From positions 124,001 to 188,000 of the forward strand of contig NZ_KB905345.1 in assembly GCF_000378765.1 (NCBI RefSeq): DNA of 64,000 bases, given 5' to 3'. Below, piece by piece: positions 53,883 to 64,000 of this stretch (its first letter is position 1; every line of letters starts with the position of its first letter). The notes under the pieces were generated by a model that did not search any database, was not told where the DNA came from, and saw only the letters and a program-made list of their open reading frames with translations. The DNA is from Psychroflexus tropicus DSM 15496. GTDB lineage: Bacteria; Bacteroidota; Bacteroidia; Flavobacteriales; Flavobacteriaceae. Both the position numbers and the translations under genes were made by a program.

Positions 53883-55058
53883 TTAGGCTTCTTTTCTATA
53901 AACTTTGGTATCTTCAAAAATATATTCTAAAATATGTTGATCTTCAGCTGAAAGCTCAAGCCCTCTTCGTTGCATCACCAATTGTGCAACTTCAAATACT
54001 TTATTGAGTTTATAGGTAATGGTCCCCTGGCTCCCACCCCACACAAAGCTGGGTATAAAATTTCGTGGAAATCCTGCTCCAAAAATATTAGCACTTACAC
54101 CTACAACGGTTCCTGTGTTGAACATCATGTTGATACTACACTTGGAGTGATCTCCCATGATTAAGCCACAAAACTGCAGGCCTGTGTTTTTAAATCTGGA
54201 AGTTTCAAAATCCCATAGTTTAACCTCAGCGTAGTTATTTTTCAGATTCGACGTATTGGTATCTGCTCCCAAATTACACCATTCTCCCAAGACTGAGTTA
54301 CCTAAAAAACCATCGTGACCCTTATTGGAGTAGCCTAATATCATGGAATTACTCACCTCTCCTCCTACTTTGGAATGCGGCCCGATAGTAGTGCCCGTAT
54401 AGATTTTAGCACCCATTTTTACTGTGGAATGGTCGCATAGGGCAAATGGTCCTCTTATAGCAGAATTTTCCATTACTTCTGCATCTTTTCCTATATAAAT
54501 CGGCCCTTCATTGGCATTCAGCGTACCGTTGTACAGTTTTGCTCCCTCTTCTACAAAAATTTGATTCTTATTGAAACAAGTTACAGTATCTGGAATAGGT
54601 TGCGAAGTTCTATTGGCCGTTATCAGTTCGAAATCCTCTTCGATGGCTTTATGATTTTTAGAAAATAAGTCTGTGATATGAGTTATTGAATCTACGGAGT
54701 TTGTAACTTGTGTGCTTTTCAATTTGCTAAGATCTAACTCCTCATCCCTTCGAAGCTTATAGGCTAAAATTACATCCCCATGCTTTAAAACTTCATCATG
54801 TTCAAGATTTTGAATTTCATTTAGAAAGGCTTCAGAAGCTAAGTATCTGGCATTGACGTAGGTATTTTCTTGGTGAAGCGTTTCTGGATATTTTTTAGAT
54901 AAATAAGCTTCTGTTTTAACAGATAGTTTGGCTTGACTGATGTTTTCCCATTTTTCCTTTAGGGTTAAAATTCCAAATCTCAGTTCTGCAATTGGTCTGG
55001 TGTAAGTTAAGGGTAGAAATTGAGAACGAAGATGGTCGTCAAAAAGAATGATATTCAT
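53883..55058 (-). CDS. GlmU-family putative sugar-phosphate nucleotidyltransferase (alternative bacterial type)
   Basis: 391 residues. The N-terminal part begins MNIILFDDHLRSQFLPLTYTRP, typical of the divergent GlmU-like family of Bacteroidota, where the nucleotidyltransferase domain is shortened. The C-terminal part is a left-handed beta-helix (hexapeptide repeats such as GPIYIGKDAEVMENSAIRG and GAKIYTGTTIGPHSKVGG). Expected to act in UDP-GlcNAc or related nucleotide-sugar supply. No classical GXGTRM loop is seen, so activity cannot be assumed. Divergent from panB. Confidence 0.86.
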   Translation of the reverse strand: MNIILFDDHLRSQFLPLTYTRPIAELRFGILTLKEKWENISQAKLSVKTEAYLSKKYPETLHQENTYVNARYLASEAFLNEIQNLEHDEVLKHGDVILAYKLRRDEELDLSKLKSTQVTNSVDSITHITDLFSKNHKAIEEDFELITANRTSQPIPDTVTCFNKNQIFVEEGAKLYNGTLNANEGPIYIGKDAEVMENSAIRGPFALCDHSTVKMGAKIYTGTTIGPHSKVGGEVSNSMILGYSNKGHDGFLGNSVLGEWCNLGADTNTSNLKNNYAEVKLWDFETSRFKNTGLQFCGLIMGDHSKCSINMMFNTGTVVGVSANIFGAGFPRNFIPSFVWGGSQGTITYKLNKVFEVAQLVMQRRGLELSAEDQHILEYIFEDTKVYRKEA

Positions 55059-55093
55059 AAGGTTGTGAATTTGAATAGTACAACGCTAAAATC

Positions 55094-55125
55094 TTTGAGC
55101 GTGAGTTTAAAATTAAGTAATTTAG
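55094..55125 (+). promoter_or_regulatory. Promoter of panB
   Basis: TTTG (55094-55097), 20-nt spacer, TAATTTAG (55118-55125), close to the -33/-7 consensus; ATG is 22 nt downstream. Confidence 0.6.
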
Positions 55126-55147
55126 CCATTCAAATAAAATTAAAATT

Positions 55148-55966
55148 ATGTCAGTAGCCAAGAAAGAATACAAAAGAATCACGGTTAAGTCCTTGATTGA
55201 GATGAAGGCCAATGAGGAAAAAATCTCCATGCTGACCTCGTATGACTTCACCATGGCTCAAATCGTTGATAAAGCTGGCATTGACGTGATTTTAGTTGGA
55301 GACTCCGCTTCTAACGTCATGGCTGGTCATGAGACCACTCTGCCAATTACCTTAGACCAGATGATTTATCATGCCTGTGGGGTCATTCGGGCAGTAAGGA
55401 GAGCACTCGTGGTTGTAGATTTACCTTTTGGAAGTTACCAGAGTGATCCTAAAGAAGCCTTGAGGTCTTCTATAAGAATTATGAAAGAAAGTGGCGCCCA
55501 TGCCGTTAAAATGGAAGGAGGAAGCGAAATAAAAGAATCTATCAAACGGATATTGAAAGCAGGAATCCCTGTGATGGGACATTTGGGCCTTACTCCACAG
55601 TCTATCTATAAATTCGGAACTTATACCGTAAGGGCCAAGGAAGAATACGAAGCCCAAAAGCTGAAAGAAGACGCCTTGATGCTGGAAAAAATAGGCTGTT
55701 TTTCAATAGTCTTAGAAAAAGTACCAGCTAAACTGGCTGAGGAGGTTGCTAAAAGCGTCAACATCCCAGTAATTGGAATTGGAGCTGGTAGTGGTGTAGA
55801 TGGACAGGTACTCGTCGCACACGATATGTTAGGGATGAATAAAGAGTTTAGCCCTAAATTCTTAAGACGTTATGCTGATTTAGAGTCGATCATGACAGAA
55901 GCTGTTCAAAATTATAACGAAGATGTAAAAGCTAAACAGTTCCCGAATGAAAAAGAGCAGTATTAA
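55148..55966 (+). CDS. panB: 3-methyl-2-oxobutanoate hydroxymethyltransferase
   Basis: 272 residues. [19 protein letters not shown] near the N-terminus, [21 protein letters not shown] and [13 protein letters not shown], and [20 protein letters not shown] are the PanB motifs, including Mg ligands and the active-site region. It makes ketopantoate from oxoisovalerate and methylenetetrahydrofolate, the first step of pantothenate/CoA synthesis. Single-gene unit, convergent with the TamL gene 29 nt away. Confidence 0.96.
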   Translation: MSVAKKEYKRITVKSLIEMKANEEKISMLTSYDFTMAQIVDKAGIDVILVGDSASNVMAGHETTLPITLDQMIYHACGVIRAVRRALVVVDLPFGSYQSDPKEALRSSIRIMKESGAHAVKMEGGSEIKESIKRILKAGIPVMGHLGLTPQSIYKFGTYTVRAKEEYEAQKLKEDALMLEKIGCFSIVLEKVPAKLAEEVAKSVNIPVIGIGAGSGVDGQVLVAHDMLGMNKEFSPKFLRRYADLESIMTEAVQNYNEDVKAKQFPNEKEQY

Positions 55967-55995
55967 ATTCAGCATTGGAAAGGGTTAACGCTAAT

Positions 55996-58278
55996 TTAAA
56001 ACGGATAACCAATAGCAAAGTTAAGAACCGGATTGGCAGAATCAAAATTCCACGAGGTAGAAGGTTCTTTTATTGGAGTTGCTAAATCTAAACGAATCAC
56101 AAATCCCTGAATATCTACTCGCAAACCAAATCCAAATCCAGCCCCTAATTCATTTATAAAATTAGAACTGAATTGCCCACCTGGTGTGGCATCGTTTTCA
56201 TTCACTAACCAGACATTCCCGGCGTCTGCAAAAAAAGCGCCCAAAAGATATTCTGAAATAGGGAACCTATATTCCAAATTGGCTTCCAGTTTAATATCTC
56301 CAGATTGATCAAAAAAGGAATTGCTTCCATCTTCCGGAGAAAAGGTTCCTGGTCCCAGAGACCTAATTCTAAAAGCCCTAACGCTATAGGGACCTCCAGA
56401 AAAATATTGCTTGACGAATGGGAGAGACTCTGTTGAGCCCATAGGTTGTCCTGCACCAGCGAAAACCCTTGCGACCAGTTTTTGCCTTTTCTGATCTAAT
56501 TTGAGATGATACCTCAAATCTATGTCTGCCTTAAAATAGTGCGCGTACTCCAGGCCTAAAAATTCATTGTTGCCTTCCTGATTTTCAGAACCTAAAAGAT
56601 TAAGTCCGTTCCCGGCCATATCGTAATTGAAACCGAAATAAAGACCTTGACTCGTCGATTGGTCTTTGATTTCATTATAAGTGAAATTATAAGTCAATCC
56701 CGCTATAAATTGCTGCTCAAAACTTCGTCTTAAAAAGGGGTTATTATCAAGAATATTTTCAAATTCTTCTGAAGTATTCCCGAGGCTAACAAACTCTAAA
56801 TTAATAGGTCTCAGCTCATGAGTCACGTAGCTATTCCCTTCCCAGATGTATCCAAAAGATGAAGAGACAGAACTCAAGGTGTAAAGTTGTGTTCTATTAA
56901 GATGATCAAAACCTAAGCTGACTTTCGTTTTGGGGATAGCATATTCAAAACTTTCATTGAGGTCTATAGGGAAAATAAGTCTGGGAAATAAAAGAGAAGC
57001 ATTTAATCCAGCCTGAATACTGCTCAACCCCTGGTCTCCTGTCCTTCCAAAAAATTGTTGTTCATAGCCTCCATTTAATGAAATCCTCAATAATTCTCCA
57101 CCTTTAAATAAGTTTCTATTGGAATATACTACCCCAATATTAGGTCCGGTAAAATTATTAGACTTTGTAACTGCCTGAAATTCCAATCTCAGAGAACGTT
57201 TATTTAAGGGTGATAAATAGATATTGGAGATAAGATGTCTTCTCCCCTGCTCGTCTGCTACAGTATCTTTTTCTTCATAGTCGATATTCACAAATTTATA
57301 AGTACTGATGGAAGATAATCTCCTACTGGTATAACTCGATAATTTTGGACTGTAGGTGTCCCCGGGTTTTATAAGCACATAGGGCTTGAGGTATTTCGGC
57401 TTAAAGAATACTGAATCCTGTATGAAGTTATATCCTTCGTAGTTTAATGTATCTTTTGCTTTTTCCTCATCAGTAAAGCTCCTATTGGGGTGAATATTAA
57501 CCTCATCGATTACATAAGGAACCAGTGATTTTTTTGGCACTTCTGATTTAAATCTTAAAAAGAGATCAAATTTTCTTTTTTCATAGGCATTGGTATCGGC
57601 CTCGAAAATTAAAAAATCAGAATTGAAATTATAGTAACCTCTTGCTTTTAAGTACTGGTCTATGCGTTCCCGTTCTGATTTGAGATCATAAAAATTAAAG
57701 AGACTGTTATCTTCAATTTTAGTTTCTTTTAAAGAAGCCTGTATATCATTATAAATGCTTAAGCTGTCTTCCAAGGTTTTGTTGAGTTGATATGACTTTA
57801 GGGTGTAGGGCTCAGTCAATTCAATTGTATAATCAACTGAAGTAGATACATCCGATGAATCTCTTTGGATAGAAGACCTGACAATACTCCCAAAATAACC
57901 GCTGTTTTCCAGCCGGTTATTTAAGATCTTTTCTGCCCCTGCAACGTCGATACTTTCGAAATAATACGGGTCTTCACCAAATTGCTTATTCAAAAATTTG
58001 TTGATAAAACCAGGCTTTTCCCTATTAGCTTTAAAATGAAAATAAAGACCAGGTCGCATACCCAGGAATTTAGTATTGGTTTTTCGAGCTATAGCTAAAT
58101 TGAGTCTAGCTTCCAGCTCATCATAGTCTTTATCTTCCTTATTATTTAGCTCAATTTCAGAACCTGTGTAGAGGGTTTTATCTTCTGGGATGAATTTTTC
58201 CACACTACATGAAGTGATCAAAACAGATACTACAGAGATAAAAGTAATCGATATGTATACCTGTTTAATTTTTATCAT
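55996..58278 (-). CDS. TamL: BamA/TamA-like outer-membrane lipoprotein
   Basis: 760 residues. Lipoprotein signal with lipobox LITSC; two POTRA-like segments (about 60-270); C-terminal 16-strand Omp85 barrel with YFSGGPYSVRAFRIRSLGPG (lid-lock VRGF-like motif) and a C-terminus ending AIGYPF. In Bacteroidota such lipoproteins (TamL) replace TamA and pair with TamB. The gene overlaps the TamB gene by 14 nt, supporting a joint complex in outer-membrane assembly or lipid transport. Confidence 0.92.
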   Translation of the reverse strand: MIKIKQVYISITFISVVSVLITSCSVEKFIPEDKTLYTGSEIELNNKEDKDYDELEARLNLAIARKTNTKFLGMRPGLYFHFKANREKPGFINKFLNKQFGEDPYYFESIDVAGAEKILNNRLENSGYFGSIVRSSIQRDSSDVSTSVDYTIELTEPYTLKSYQLNKTLEDSLSIYNDIQASLKETKIEDNSLFNFYDLKSERERIDQYLKARGYYNFNSDFLIFEADTNAYEKRKFDLFLRFKSEVPKKSLVPYVIDEVNIHPNRSFTDEEKAKDTLNYEGYNFIQDSVFFKPKYLKPYVLIKPGDTYSPKLSSYTSRRLSSISTYKFVNIDYEEKDTVADEQGRRHLISNIYLSPLNKRSLRLEFQAVTKSNNFTGPNIGVVYSNRNLFKGGELLRISLNGGYEQQFFGRTGDQGLSSIQAGLNASLLFPRLIFPIDLNESFEYAIPKTKVSLGFDHLNRTQLYTLSSVSSSFGYIWEGNSYVTHELRPINLEFVSLGNTSEEFENILDNNPFLRRSFEQQFIAGLTYNFTYNEIKDQSTSQGLYFGFNYDMAGNGLNLLGSENQEGNNEFLGLEYAHYFKADIDLRYHLKLDQKRQKLVARVFAGAGQPMGSTESLPFVKQYFSGGPYSVRAFRIRSLGPGTFSPEDGSNSFFDQSGDIKLEANLEYRFPISEYLLGAFFADAGNVWLVNENDATPGGQFSSNFINELGAGFGFGLRVDIQGFVIRLDLATPIKEPSTSWNFDSANPVLNFAIGYPF

Positions 58279-61200
58279 CTTCAGTCTCAGTTTTTTCGTT
58301 TTTAACCTCTATTTCTTCTTCTTTAAGTGACTCTCGGTAAGCCTTGTTCCAAAGGACTTTAAATTTATTGAATTCTCTGGTAAAAATGAGAGCAATACCG
58401 CTAACGAAGACCTGTCCATCGATCACGTTTTCGTATTCACTTTTGCGAAATCCTCTCAATTTCCAGCGTCCATCTTCTGTAAGCAAGTATTCTACGTTAA
58501 CGTTCCCAACTACAGATTGACTTTCTCCCGGTCGTTGACCTCCTTCAACATTCACAGAACTACCTGCCTCGACAACCAGTCTGTCATCCAGTAGTTTTTT
58601 TTGAGCAGTGACATCCACATTAGTTCTATCCTGTACGGTGCTTCCTTGATAATCTGTATAACTATTCACATCAAAGTTTAAAGATATACCTGTATTGCCA
58701 GTCAATTTATCAGAAAATGCATTGAGCTGGTCTGAAAGTGCCTGATTGAGATTATCTCTTGCCATTGTTGCAGGACCTCCTCTACTTCCATCACTCCCGG
58801 CATCAGGGTAAAATCTATTTAAAACAAGTAACGAAAATACCTGCTTGTTGAGCTGATCTTCCTGCTGATTAATTTGAGATAGTCGCCCGTAGACAGACCC
58901 ATTTATTGCTCCTCTCTGGCTTTCTGGCATGTCTAATTGGAAACTGAGTTGAGGTGATGTAAGTTCTCCACCAACATCCAGGTAGACTTCAAATGGAAGT
59001 TGTTGTCTGTATCTGTTTTGTACAGCGACACTTTCTCCGGCAGTTTGAGAAGCCATTAGTGCGCTGGCAGAGGTTTCGATATTGTAGATAGCTCTTAAAT
59101 CTAGCTTGGCATTATAAGGGTCTCCGCTCCAGGTCACTGAACTTGAAGAGGCAATATTAAACTTTCGCTTTACGATATTATAAAGATTGAGTTCTACACT
59201 TCCTTTAGACACTTTATATTTACCTACCAGATCCATCTTACCGGTTCTGGAAATATCAAATTTAAAATCCCCACCTCCCTGAACTAAGACGTTATCTCCA
59301 GATCTTTTATTAAAAACAACTTTTACTTTAGCTTTATTATCAATCTTAATGCTACTATCAAGATCTACACCTGTAAGGACCACTTCAAAATCTTTTTTGT
59401 CACGCTGAGTTAAAATATCGTCTGGATTTTCTTTATTCACAAAGACCACAACACCATCTCGTTCATCTATGCTTGCTGTTGATTCTGGTATGATATAGTT
59501 AAGATCAGTAGCTTCTTTGATAGACAGGTCCAAATTAACTTTTGGAAAGTCAAGTTCTCCAGTGATATCCGCATCCGCATCAAAAATCAATTTTCCAAAA
59601 TAAAGATCATTATCTTCAATGTTGGAATCTAAAAGCAGAAAATCCTTAGCGTTTAAAGTCAGGTTAAACTCAGGATTGGTTAGGTTCTCAATATCAACAG
59701 AACCATCGGTTGTAAATGTATTGCCCTTAACGTCTCTTATGGTAAAAGAGTCGAAATTTATTGTATTATTATTCAATTTAATCGTTTCATCTTGAAGCTG
59801 AAGCAATGTATTAAGGGGTTTGAGATTCAATTCAACAGCATTGAATCCCAAAAGACCTTCGTAATCCAGTTGTCCTGGCGATCCTTTTATTTCTAATTTT
59901 CCTTCAAGCTTGCCTTTAGATTCTTGGATAAAGTCTGTTGCAAACTTCTCAAGAGTATTCATCTCCAGCTTTTTTAAATCAAAATTCAAATTGATATTGG
60001 TTTCTACTTCATTGGTATGGTAAAGACCTTCAGCTATTAGTTCAATACCTGCATCATTTAGGCTAAGATCCAACTGATAATCATCTTCAGAATTGGCTTC
60101 TGCCTTTAAAGCTAAATTCCCTAAAGGAACTTCTGTCAATTTCAAATCTTCAATATTTAAGTTGGATATCAAACCATTTGTAACTAAAGGCTCTAAAACT
60201 ACAACTCTACCGCTCAGTTTCCCTGCCGCTATTTTTTCCTCTGGATTTAAATAATTTGTAATAGTGGATAACTTGAAATTCTCAAATACAACACCAATAT
60301 GATTTTTCTCAAACTCTAAATCATCCCTCAGTTGAATACTCTGGTTATTTCTGGTCAATCTAAAATCATCTACCCTTATACTATCCTTTTGATAAATAAT
60401 CTCATTTTCAGACGAGATGTTCCAGCTTGTCCCATTGAGTATGAGTTCCTCTGGTGAAATGTTTATCCGGTATTGGTTATTCTCTTCAAACTCTACAGAC
60501 ACCGAGGAATTAAAAAAATCCTTATCCCCCTTAAAGGCATCCAATTGAAGGTTCAAGGACTGATCTTTAAAAACACCTTCCACTTTAGTTGTTGCAACTT
60601 CCAGAGGACCTGCTGAGATCTTATCGAAGCCAAAATTGAAATTTGCGCTTTTTCCATTAGAATTAATTTTTAATTGGAGCCCATTTAGCTCATTATCTTT
60701 ATAATTCAAATATGGTAGATTTAAGTTTGAGGTTAGTTCATCCTGTGCTTCATGAAAATGAATTGAAACCTGCAAAGAGTCCATTTGTTGAATCCCATCT
60801 ACAAATACATCTGAAATAATTGGCACATCCACAAAAGCTAATTCTAAATCTAAATCGATCGGAGTCTTAGTTGTTTTGACTGAAGTTGAGTCTTTAGTAT
60901 ATAATTTGAAGTGATTCTGAAGTGCCTCAGTAATTCCAGCAATATCGCTATTAGCTTTTAATTCTCCATTTAAAAATGAACTCGTTACAGAGGCCTTAGT
61001 TCTTGTGCTATCCACTTGAGCAGAAACATCAACATCTCCCAAATAGTAAGGTCTGTCATCATAAACGACTTGCCCTTCTTTCAACTGAGTTTTTAAATCA
61101 AATCGATTGGTATTTCCTTGAAATGATATATTCGCCAAAACTTTAGCTCTTATGTCTTTTCTGGTTAAACCTAACTGCTGAGCAGCAATACCCTCAAGAT

Positions 61201-63295
61201 TAAGAGTCATATCAACGCTAGGAGAAACAGAATCTAATTTAATTTCGGAGTCTAGACTAAATTGAAGGTTTTTGTCTTTATAATCAGAGGCCAGTTGGCC
61301 CTTCCCATTTTTAAGATCACCTTTAATCTCTAGACCAGAAAACGTGTAAGCCTTCCAACTTACACTATCGATTTTCGAAGTTAATTCTGCATTCAATTCA
61401 TTAATTGAATTGCCTTCTCCCTGAGAAGATAACTGCATATTCAAACTACCAAGCTGATCATTTTTGAGCAGTTGATCTAATTTTAGAGCCTCTATATCAA
61501 AATCAACATTGTAGCTGATATTATTGTCATTTCTAAAAAACCCTTTTAACTGCACCTGCCCAAATGAGCTCTTAAGCTGGGTATCAACTCGATAATTATC
61601 GCTATCTTTTCTAAGAGATCCAGTTAAAGCCAAATCTGAAGGTAATGCAATTCCAAGATCTTTTTCTGATACAAAACGGGATAGATCTTTCTGCGTTGAA
61701 TTTGCCTCGAAAGCTGTTATGTCTAAGCCTAGCCTTTCTGGCTCATCTAGACTAATTAATTCACCTTCAAAATTGAGATGGGTGGATTCTCCCCAATCCA
61801 AATCAAATTCAGGAACTTTCAATTGCTGTAGATTTCCCTGTGCGATAAAATTAGCGTCAAATTGATGCACAGATAATTGTTGAAAAAGTTGATTTTTTTT
61901 CAGGTCTTCAGAAAATACAAAAGCATCATTTAAGTCGGCTCTAAGCCTGCTCACATTTAAATTGAAACTAGATGCCCCAGGAGTATTGAGAAGTGCCTGA
62001 AGTTGTTGGTAGTTTACCTGCAAATCTGCATAAAGCAAACTGTTATTAAGCTCGAACCGTAAACCTTCTAATAGTAATTGTTCTGAAGTTAAGCTGGAAT
62101 TGACTTTAAGTTCTTTCAAATTCAATCCGCTTTTTTCTTGAAATCGGAAGTCGTTGAGATTAAAATTCAGCGATTCGTCTTTTGAAAAATGGATATCAGT
62201 CAGATTAAGATAAACAGAGCTCAGCGCTAGGGCTTCTGCAGAGAATTTACCTTTAACAGGCTTTTGATCGTTTTGAAACAGTTCGAGATCATGATTCTCA
62301 AAATCAATCTCATTAATATTTACAGTCCATTTAGGCCAATTTAAAGCAGCTGTTGACGTATCTGTACTTTTCTCATCCTCTTGTCTTTGGTTAGTAGAAT
62401 TTAATTCAACCTTTACATTACTATCATTCCAGACAAATTTATCTAAAGTGATTTGTTGAGCATTCAAATTGGCGTCCAACTCGTTGAGATCAAACTTGTT
62501 GATAAAAACATCTGCTGTGGTTTTATCAGGAATAGATTCGTAATTTACCGTCACATCGGTTAGGCTCAAATCCTCAATTAGAATCCAAGGTAGTAAAGAT
62601 TCTTCAGAATTTTCTTCAGGTGCAGTGGTTGCTGATTGCGTATAATTTAAAGTAGTATTTTTCAGATGAATTTGATCTAGATCAAATTTTGAATTTTGAA
62701 GATCAATTGCATTACTTTCAATTTCAAGCTGACCGAGATCAAGATCAGAATTAATCCCTATAACTCGGTCATCAAAGCTTAGCTTAAAGTCTGAAAATGA
62801 AATACTCCCAATTGAAAATGAAGTTGTGGAACTATCATTTTTCTGTTGAGGCTGTTCTTCAGAGGCAAAAGCATCGACGATGTATTGAAAGTTGTAACCC
62901 TGAATACTATCTTCTCTACTGATGTTAGCTTTTAGTCCTCTCCAGTTTACAAAGTCTATTTTGATTTCATCACCAAGCAGAAGTGGCCTAAAAGGTACAT
63001 TAGCTTCGAGGTATTTAGAATACACTAAAGTGTCTTGGCTTTTATCCTCAAGATATAAGTCTTCCAAAGTCACATTGCCTGAAAAAGTGATGTATAGCTT
63101 TCCGATATCAAATTCAGTATCAATTTTATCGCTTACGTAGTTGGTTACTTTTTCAACAATCAGATCCTGTCCCCATGGACTTCTGATGAAAAGTACAAGT
63201 AGAATAAAGATGATAAAAAGCGCTAATGCTATTCTAAGAAATATCTTAAGAATTCTTCTGAATATCGATCGCTTTTTGGGTTGGGTTTCGGTCAC
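58265..63295 (-). CDS. tamB: TamB-like inner-membrane-anchored translocation/assembly protein
   Basis: 1676 residues from a GTG start (63293-63295). One N-terminal membrane helix (IFRRILKIFLRIALALFIIFILLVLFIRSP), then a very long beta-rich repetitive region and a C-terminal DUF490/TamB domain (about 1330-1640: NLNYIIPESTASIDERDGVVVF, AKLDLRAIYNIETSASALMA, RDNLNQALSDQLNAFSDKL). TamB spans the periplasm to its outer-membrane partner TamL and is implicated in phospholipid transport. Length is larger than E. coli TamB (1259). Confidence 0.92.
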   Translation of the reverse strand: MTETQPKKRSIFRRILKIFLRIALALFIIFILLVLFIRSPWGQDLIVEKVTNYVSDKIDTEFDIGKLYITFSGNVTLEDLYLEDKSQDTLVYSKYLEANVPFRPLLLGDEIKIDFVNWRGLKANISREDSIQGYNFQYIVDAFASEEQPQQKNDSSTTSFSIGSISFSDFKLSFDDRVIGINSDLDLGQLEIESNAIDLQNSKFDLDQIHLKNTTLNYTQSATTAPEENSEESLLPWILIEDLSLTDVTVNYESIPDKTTADVFINKFDLNELDANLNAQQITLDKFVWNDSNVKVELNSTNQRQEDEKSTDTSTAALNWPKWTVNINEIDFENHDLELFQNDQKPVKGKFSAEALALSSVYLNLTDIHFSKDESLNFNLNDFRFQEKSGLNLKELKVNSSLTSEQLLLEGLRFELNNSLLYADLQVNYQQLQALLNTPGASSFNLNVSRLRADLNDAFVFSEDLKKNQLFQQLSVHQFDANFIAQGNLQQLKVPEFDLDWGESTHLNFEGELISLDEPERLGLDITAFEANSTQKDLSRFVSEKDLGIALPSDLALTGSLRKDSDNYRVDTQLKSSFGQVQLKGFFRNDNNISYNVDFDIEALKLDQLLKNDQLGSLNMQLSSQGEGNSINELNAELTSKIDSVSWKAYTFSGLEIKGDLKNGKGQLASDYKDKNLQFSLDSEIKLDSVSPSVDMTLNLEGIAAQQLGLTRKDIRAKVLANISFQGNTNRFDLKTQLKEGQVVYDDRPYYLGDVDVSAQVDSTRTKASVTSSFLNGELKANSDIAGITEALQNHFKLYTKDSTSVKTTKTPIDLDLELAFVDVPIISDVFVDGIQQMDSLQVSIHFHEAQDELTSNLNLPYLNYKDNELNGLQLKINSNGKSANFNFGFDKISAGPLEVATTKVEGVFKDQSLNLQLDAFKGDKDFFNSSVSVEFEENNQYRINISPEELILNGTSWNISSENEIIYQKDSIRVDDFRLTRNNQSIQLRDDLEFEKNHIGVVFENFKLSTITNYLNPEEKIAAGKLSGRVVVLEPLVTNGLISNLNIEDLKLTEVPLGNLALKAEANSEDDYQLDLSLNDAGIELIAEGLYHTNEVETNINLNFDLKKLEMNTLEKFATDFIQESKGKLEGKLEIKGSPGQLDYEGLLGFNAVELNLKPLNTLLQLQDETIKLNNNTINFDSFTIRDVKGNTFTTDGSVDIENLTNPEFNLTLNAKDFLLLDSNIEDNDLYFGKLIFDADADITGELDFPKVNLDLSIKEATDLNYIIPESTASIDERDGVVVFVNKENPDDILTQRDKKDFEVVLTGVDLDSSIKIDNKAKVKVVFNKRSGDNVLVQGGGDFKFDISRTGKMDLVGKYKVSKGSVELNLYNIVKRKFNIASSSSVTWSGDPYNAKLDLRAIYNIETSASALMASQTAGESVAVQNRYRQQLPFEVYLDVGGELTSPQLSFQLDMPESQRGAINGSVYGRLSQINQQEDQLNKQVFSLLVLNRFYPDAGSDGSRGGPATMARDNLNQALSDQLNAFSDKLTGNTGISLNFDVNSYTDYQGSTVQDRTNVDVTAQKKLLDDRLVVEAGSSVNVEGGQRPGESQSVVGNVNVEYLLTEDGRWKLRGFRKSEYENVIDGQVFVSGIALIFTREFNKFKVLWNKAYRESLKEEEIEVKNEKTETEDDKN

Positions 63296-63493
63296 ACTTT
63301 CAAATAAAGGTCAAATTTAGAATAACAGATTAGTTGTAAAAGCTTTAAGACGTTTAAATTAAGTTAAATAAGTCATTTCAAAATTATAATGAATACGCAG
63401 CAACATGAAATTTAAAATAAGAGTCGACGAAAACGATTAAGCTATATGGGTTTGGTTTTGTATTTTAGCGACTCATCTTATAGCACATATTTA

Positions 63494-64000
63494 ATGGACA
63501 TAAAATTCAATAAAAACGAAGATCATAACAAATTATTAGTTTCAGACTTGCGAAGCAGATTTGCAAAAGTAAAGCTTGGCGGAGGCGAAAAGAAAATTGA
63601 AAAGCACCATAGCAAGGGAAAAATGACCGCCAGAGAGCGCATCGACTTTCTCTTAGATAATGCGTCTGATGCTATTGAAATAGGAGCTTTTGCTGGTGAA
63701 GGCATGTACGAAGAACACGGAGGCTGCCCCGGCGGCGGTGTTGTGGTGAAGATCGGTAAAGTATCTGGAAAGAAAGTGATCGTGGTGGCTAATGATGCCA
63801 CCGTAAAAGCTGGTGCCTGGTTTCCGATTACTGGCAAAAAGAACTTGAGAGCTCAGGAAATTTCTATCGAAAACAGATTACCTATCATCTACCTCGTGGA
63901 TAGTGCAGGAGTTTACCTTCCTATGCAGGATGAGATATTTCCAGACAAAGAACATTTTGGCAGAATTTTTAGAAATAATGCCGTGATGAGTAGCATGGGA
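63494..64000 (+). CDS. Acyl-CoA carboxylase beta subunit (5' part, runs off window)
   Basis: 169 codons from ATG 63494 to the window edge, of a family usually near 510-540. KHHSKGKMTARERIDFLLD, then the GGCPGGGVVVKIGKVSGKKVIVVANDATVKAG and LPIIYLVDSAGVYLPMQ segments are carboxyltransferase-beta signatures, closest in flavour to methylcrotonyl-CoA carboxylase. It would carry carboxyl from biotin to an acyl-CoA. If the acceptor were propionyl-CoA it would connect to the PrpE half of the fusion enzyme; this cannot be decided here. Confidence 0.9.
   Translation, partial: MDIKFNKNEDHNKLLVSDLRSRFAKVKLGGGEKKIEKHHSKGKMTARERIDFLLDNASDAIEIGAFAGEGMYEEHGGCPGGGVVVKIGKVSGKKVIVVANDATVKAGAWFPITGKKNLRAQEISIENRLPIIYLVDSAGVYLPMQDEIFPDKEHFGRIFRNNAVMSSMG

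Overview
This is a chromosomal segment of an AT-rich member of the Bacteroidota, most likely a marine Flavobacteriaceae. The evidence is: Bacteroidota-type promoters (TTG about 19 nt upstream of TAnnTTTG) ahead of lpdA, rplS and the TonB receptor; type IX secretion C-terminal sorting domains; a TamL/TamB pair; an alternative GlmU-like protein; monomeric isocitrate dehydrogenase; the bacillithiol deacetylase BshB1; and an NhaC antiporter. Species cannot be fixed from the window.

Layout. 1-6.1 kb: 5' part of pheT, a secreted M28 peptidase, then a three-gene sigma/anti-sigma-like/envelope module bracketed by two identical terminator copies, then tRNA-His. 6.2-17.2 kb: a one-strand short-chain fatty acid island: a giant PrpE-Acs fusion enzyme, a receiver-only response regulator, an SSS-transporter/histidine kinase of CrbS/CbrA type, a small membrane protein, an acetate symporter with a DUF4212 partner, a porin-like protein and an IS1 InsA-like zinc-ribbon/HTH protein. 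The parts make an apparently complete sense-import-activate circuit for acetate and propionate. 17.3-34.4 kb: mostly housekeeping (bshB1, nhaC, lpdA, a DUF429 gene, marC, long GAPDH, MFS, trmD, rplS, icd, rpmE2, lpxK, Nif3-like, a coiled-coil protein, msrA).

34.5-39.2 kb: an accessory block inserted between the intact msrA and a 3' remnant of a second msrA. It carries a broken and an intact copy of a T9SS-sorted protein and a subtilisin-like S8 protease split by one frameshift in an A7 tract. 39.2-42 kb: an alpha/beta hydrolase and rpsA. 42.2-44.9 kb: gene graveyard: a broken ORF and an IS1182-family transposase fossil interrupted by at least six short palindromic insertions, two of them identical 26-bp copies.

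45-52 kb: an iron/xenosiderophore locus resembling the Bacteroides XusABC system (TonB receptor, DUF4374 lipoprotein, PepSY membrane protein), with a tandemly duplicated pair of tiny membrane proteins between XusB and XusC and a Fur-box-like dyad over the promoter. The receptor and lipoprotein genes look richer in GC than their surroundings. Next to it, 52.05-52.62 kb looks like a lone integron-type cassette (attC-like site plus an orphan gene). 52.9-64 kb: YihY, alternative GlmU, panB, TamL-TamB, and the start of an acyl-CoA carboxylase beta subunit.

The strongest candidates for something unusual are the PrpE-Acs fusion within its self-contained regulatory/transport island, the expanded Xus-like locus, and the palindrome-riddled transposase fossil.
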